Source of the DNA: an uncultured Verrucomicrobiota bacterium
Lineage (GTDB): Bacteria; Verrucomicrobiota; Verrucomicrobiia; Limisphaerales; UBA9464
DNA: 6,211 nt
Assembly (NCBI GenBank): GCA_903925515.1
Contig: CAIYFP010000153.1
Location: 1-6,211, forward strand
Direction of reading: 5' to 3'
Shown here: positions 5,546 through 6,211 of the stretch, in pieces
Numbering within the stretch: the stretch's first letter is position 1
Layout: each line of letters opens with the position of its first letter
Made by a program: the position numbers and the translations under genes
The notes under the pieces: generated by a model
What the model saw: only the letters and a program-made list of their open reading frames with translations
Told to the model about the DNA's origin: nothing
Database searches by the model: none

Positions 5546-6211
5546 TCATCGAACCGCACTGAAAGCGGGACGAATTCCAATTCGAGCATTCTCGACTGGA
5601 GCCCGGTCTGCTGCTCGGCATAGCCCAGTGATGGAGTTTGCGAAAACCGGTTCGTTCCAGTGTGGTCCACCACGCGATACCCGGAGAGTACCTGTGGCAG
5701 GGCCGAGGGGATCGTTAGCTCTGCTGGTCGTGTATTCCCCGTACCAATCCGAGCACCATTCGGCGACATTTCCGATCATGTCATAAAGGCCCCACGCATT
5801 CGGGGCCTTCTGTTTGACGGCATGCGCTTGGCCTCCCGAATTGCCACGCCACCAAGCGATTGCATCCAAATCTCCATACCTTGCCGCCGTGCTGCCTGCT
5901 CGTGCCGCATATTCCCATTCAGCCTCGGTTGGCAGCCGATAGGTTTGCTGGGCCGTGATTCGGCCTGCCGCCCGCTCCATCTGCGTCAGCTTCTGGCAAT
6001 ACGACGCGGCTTCCTCCCAGGTGGACAGCTCGACAGGCCGATTGGGGTCCTTCTTGTACTGGGATGGGTTGCTTCCCGTGACGGCCAGGTACTCCGCTTG
6101 GGTGACCTCATGGTCCGACATCCAAAACCCTTGGGTCAGCGTGACGACGTGCTGGACCTCGTCGGGGTCGCGGTCGCCCTCGGTTTCCGGGCTGCCCATG
6201 ACAAAGGTGCC
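5546..6211 (-). CDS. FGE-sulfatase-domain protein, 5' end outside window (partial)
   Basis: The 221 visible residues form most of a formylglycine-generating-enzyme (SUMF1-like) domain of the C-type-lectin-like fold. The frame is open to the window edge, and the residues before the first internal ATG (6199) complete the family motif GTFVMGSPETEG. That ATG is therefore probably not the true start and the gene continues to the right. Visible motifs, numbered from the edge, are RLPTEAEWEYAARAG at 92-106, AWGLYDMIGNVAEWCSDW at 139-156, RGGPHW at 180-185 and a terminal IGIRPAF at 211-217, followed by TGA at 5546-5548. Real FGEs oxidise a sulfatase cysteine using two copper-binding cysteines after the RGGS segment. 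Here only one cysteine (198) lies in that stretch, so sulfatase activation is unlikely; a binding or scaffold role is more plausible. Such domains often end longer proteins, for example fused to kinases, so the missing N-terminal part may hold another domain. The gene is on the same strand as, and upstream of, the Roco gene, with a spacer of about 600 bases. Confidence 0.9.
   Translation of the reverse strand, partial: GTFVMGSPETEGDRDPDEVQHVVTLTQGFWMSDHEVTQAEYLAVTGSNPSQYKKDPNRPVELSTWEEAASYCQKLTQMERAAGRITAQQTYRLPTEAEWEYAARAGSTAARYGDLDAIAWWRGNSGGQAHAVKQKAPNAWGLYDMIGNVAEWCSDWYGEYTTSRANDPLGPATGTLRVSRGGPHWNEPVFANSITGLCRAADRAPVENARIGIRPAFSAVR

Noticed and set aside
5344..5769. Minus-strand 141-codon frame overlapping the end of the partial FGE gene
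   Set aside because: It overlaps the well-supported FGE frame by over 200 bases in another phase, and its translation is unstructured and unlike any domain I know.
6197..6199. Internal ATG as the start of the partial FGE gene
   Set aside because: The frame stays open to the edge and the four residues before it (GTFV) belong to the conserved GTFxMGSP motif, so translation must begin further right.

Overview
The window is GC-rich bacterial DNA in which all convincing coding sequence lies on the minus strand. It holds one very large complete gene and the 3' part of a second gene, separated and flanked by non-coding DNA full of short inverted repeats. There are no rRNA, tRNA, CRISPR or transposase signals. 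The long multidomain signalling protein, the FGE-sulfatase-fold genes and the palindrome-rich spacers resemble large genomes of the Planctomycetota/Verrucomicrobiota type. I lean to Verrucomicrobiota from memory of similar spacer sequences, but no marker gene in the window proves it.

Layout. Positions 1-351 are a non-coding train of at least eight hairpins, including a pair of 21-base arms at 163-183 and 224-244 that match at 20 of 21 positions. Positions 352-679 have no gene I can support. Positions 680-4951 (minus) encode a protein of about 1423 residues. Its order of domains is an N-terminal FGE-sulfatase (C-type-lectin-like) domain, about eight leucine-rich repeats, a Roc GTPase domain, a COR domain and a C-terminal TIR domain. 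Positions 4952-5545 are a spacer with more hairpins and a second copy of a motif from the left spacer. Positions 5546-6211 (minus) are the C-terminal 221 residues of a second FGE-sulfatase-domain protein whose start lies beyond the right edge.

How the parts may work together. The large protein looks like a one-chain sensor-switch-effector. The FGE-like fold and LRRs are candidate ligand-recognition parts, Roc-COR is a GTP-dependent dimerising switch, and TIR is a probable NAD-consuming or signalling effector. This parallels the logic of plant TIR-NB-LRR receptors and bacterial TIR defence proteins, but with a Roco switch. A role in antiphage or cell-death immunity is inference; nothing in the window proves it. 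The second FGE-domain gene lies upstream on the same strand, but about 600 bases of repeat-rich spacer argue against assuming tight co-transcription.
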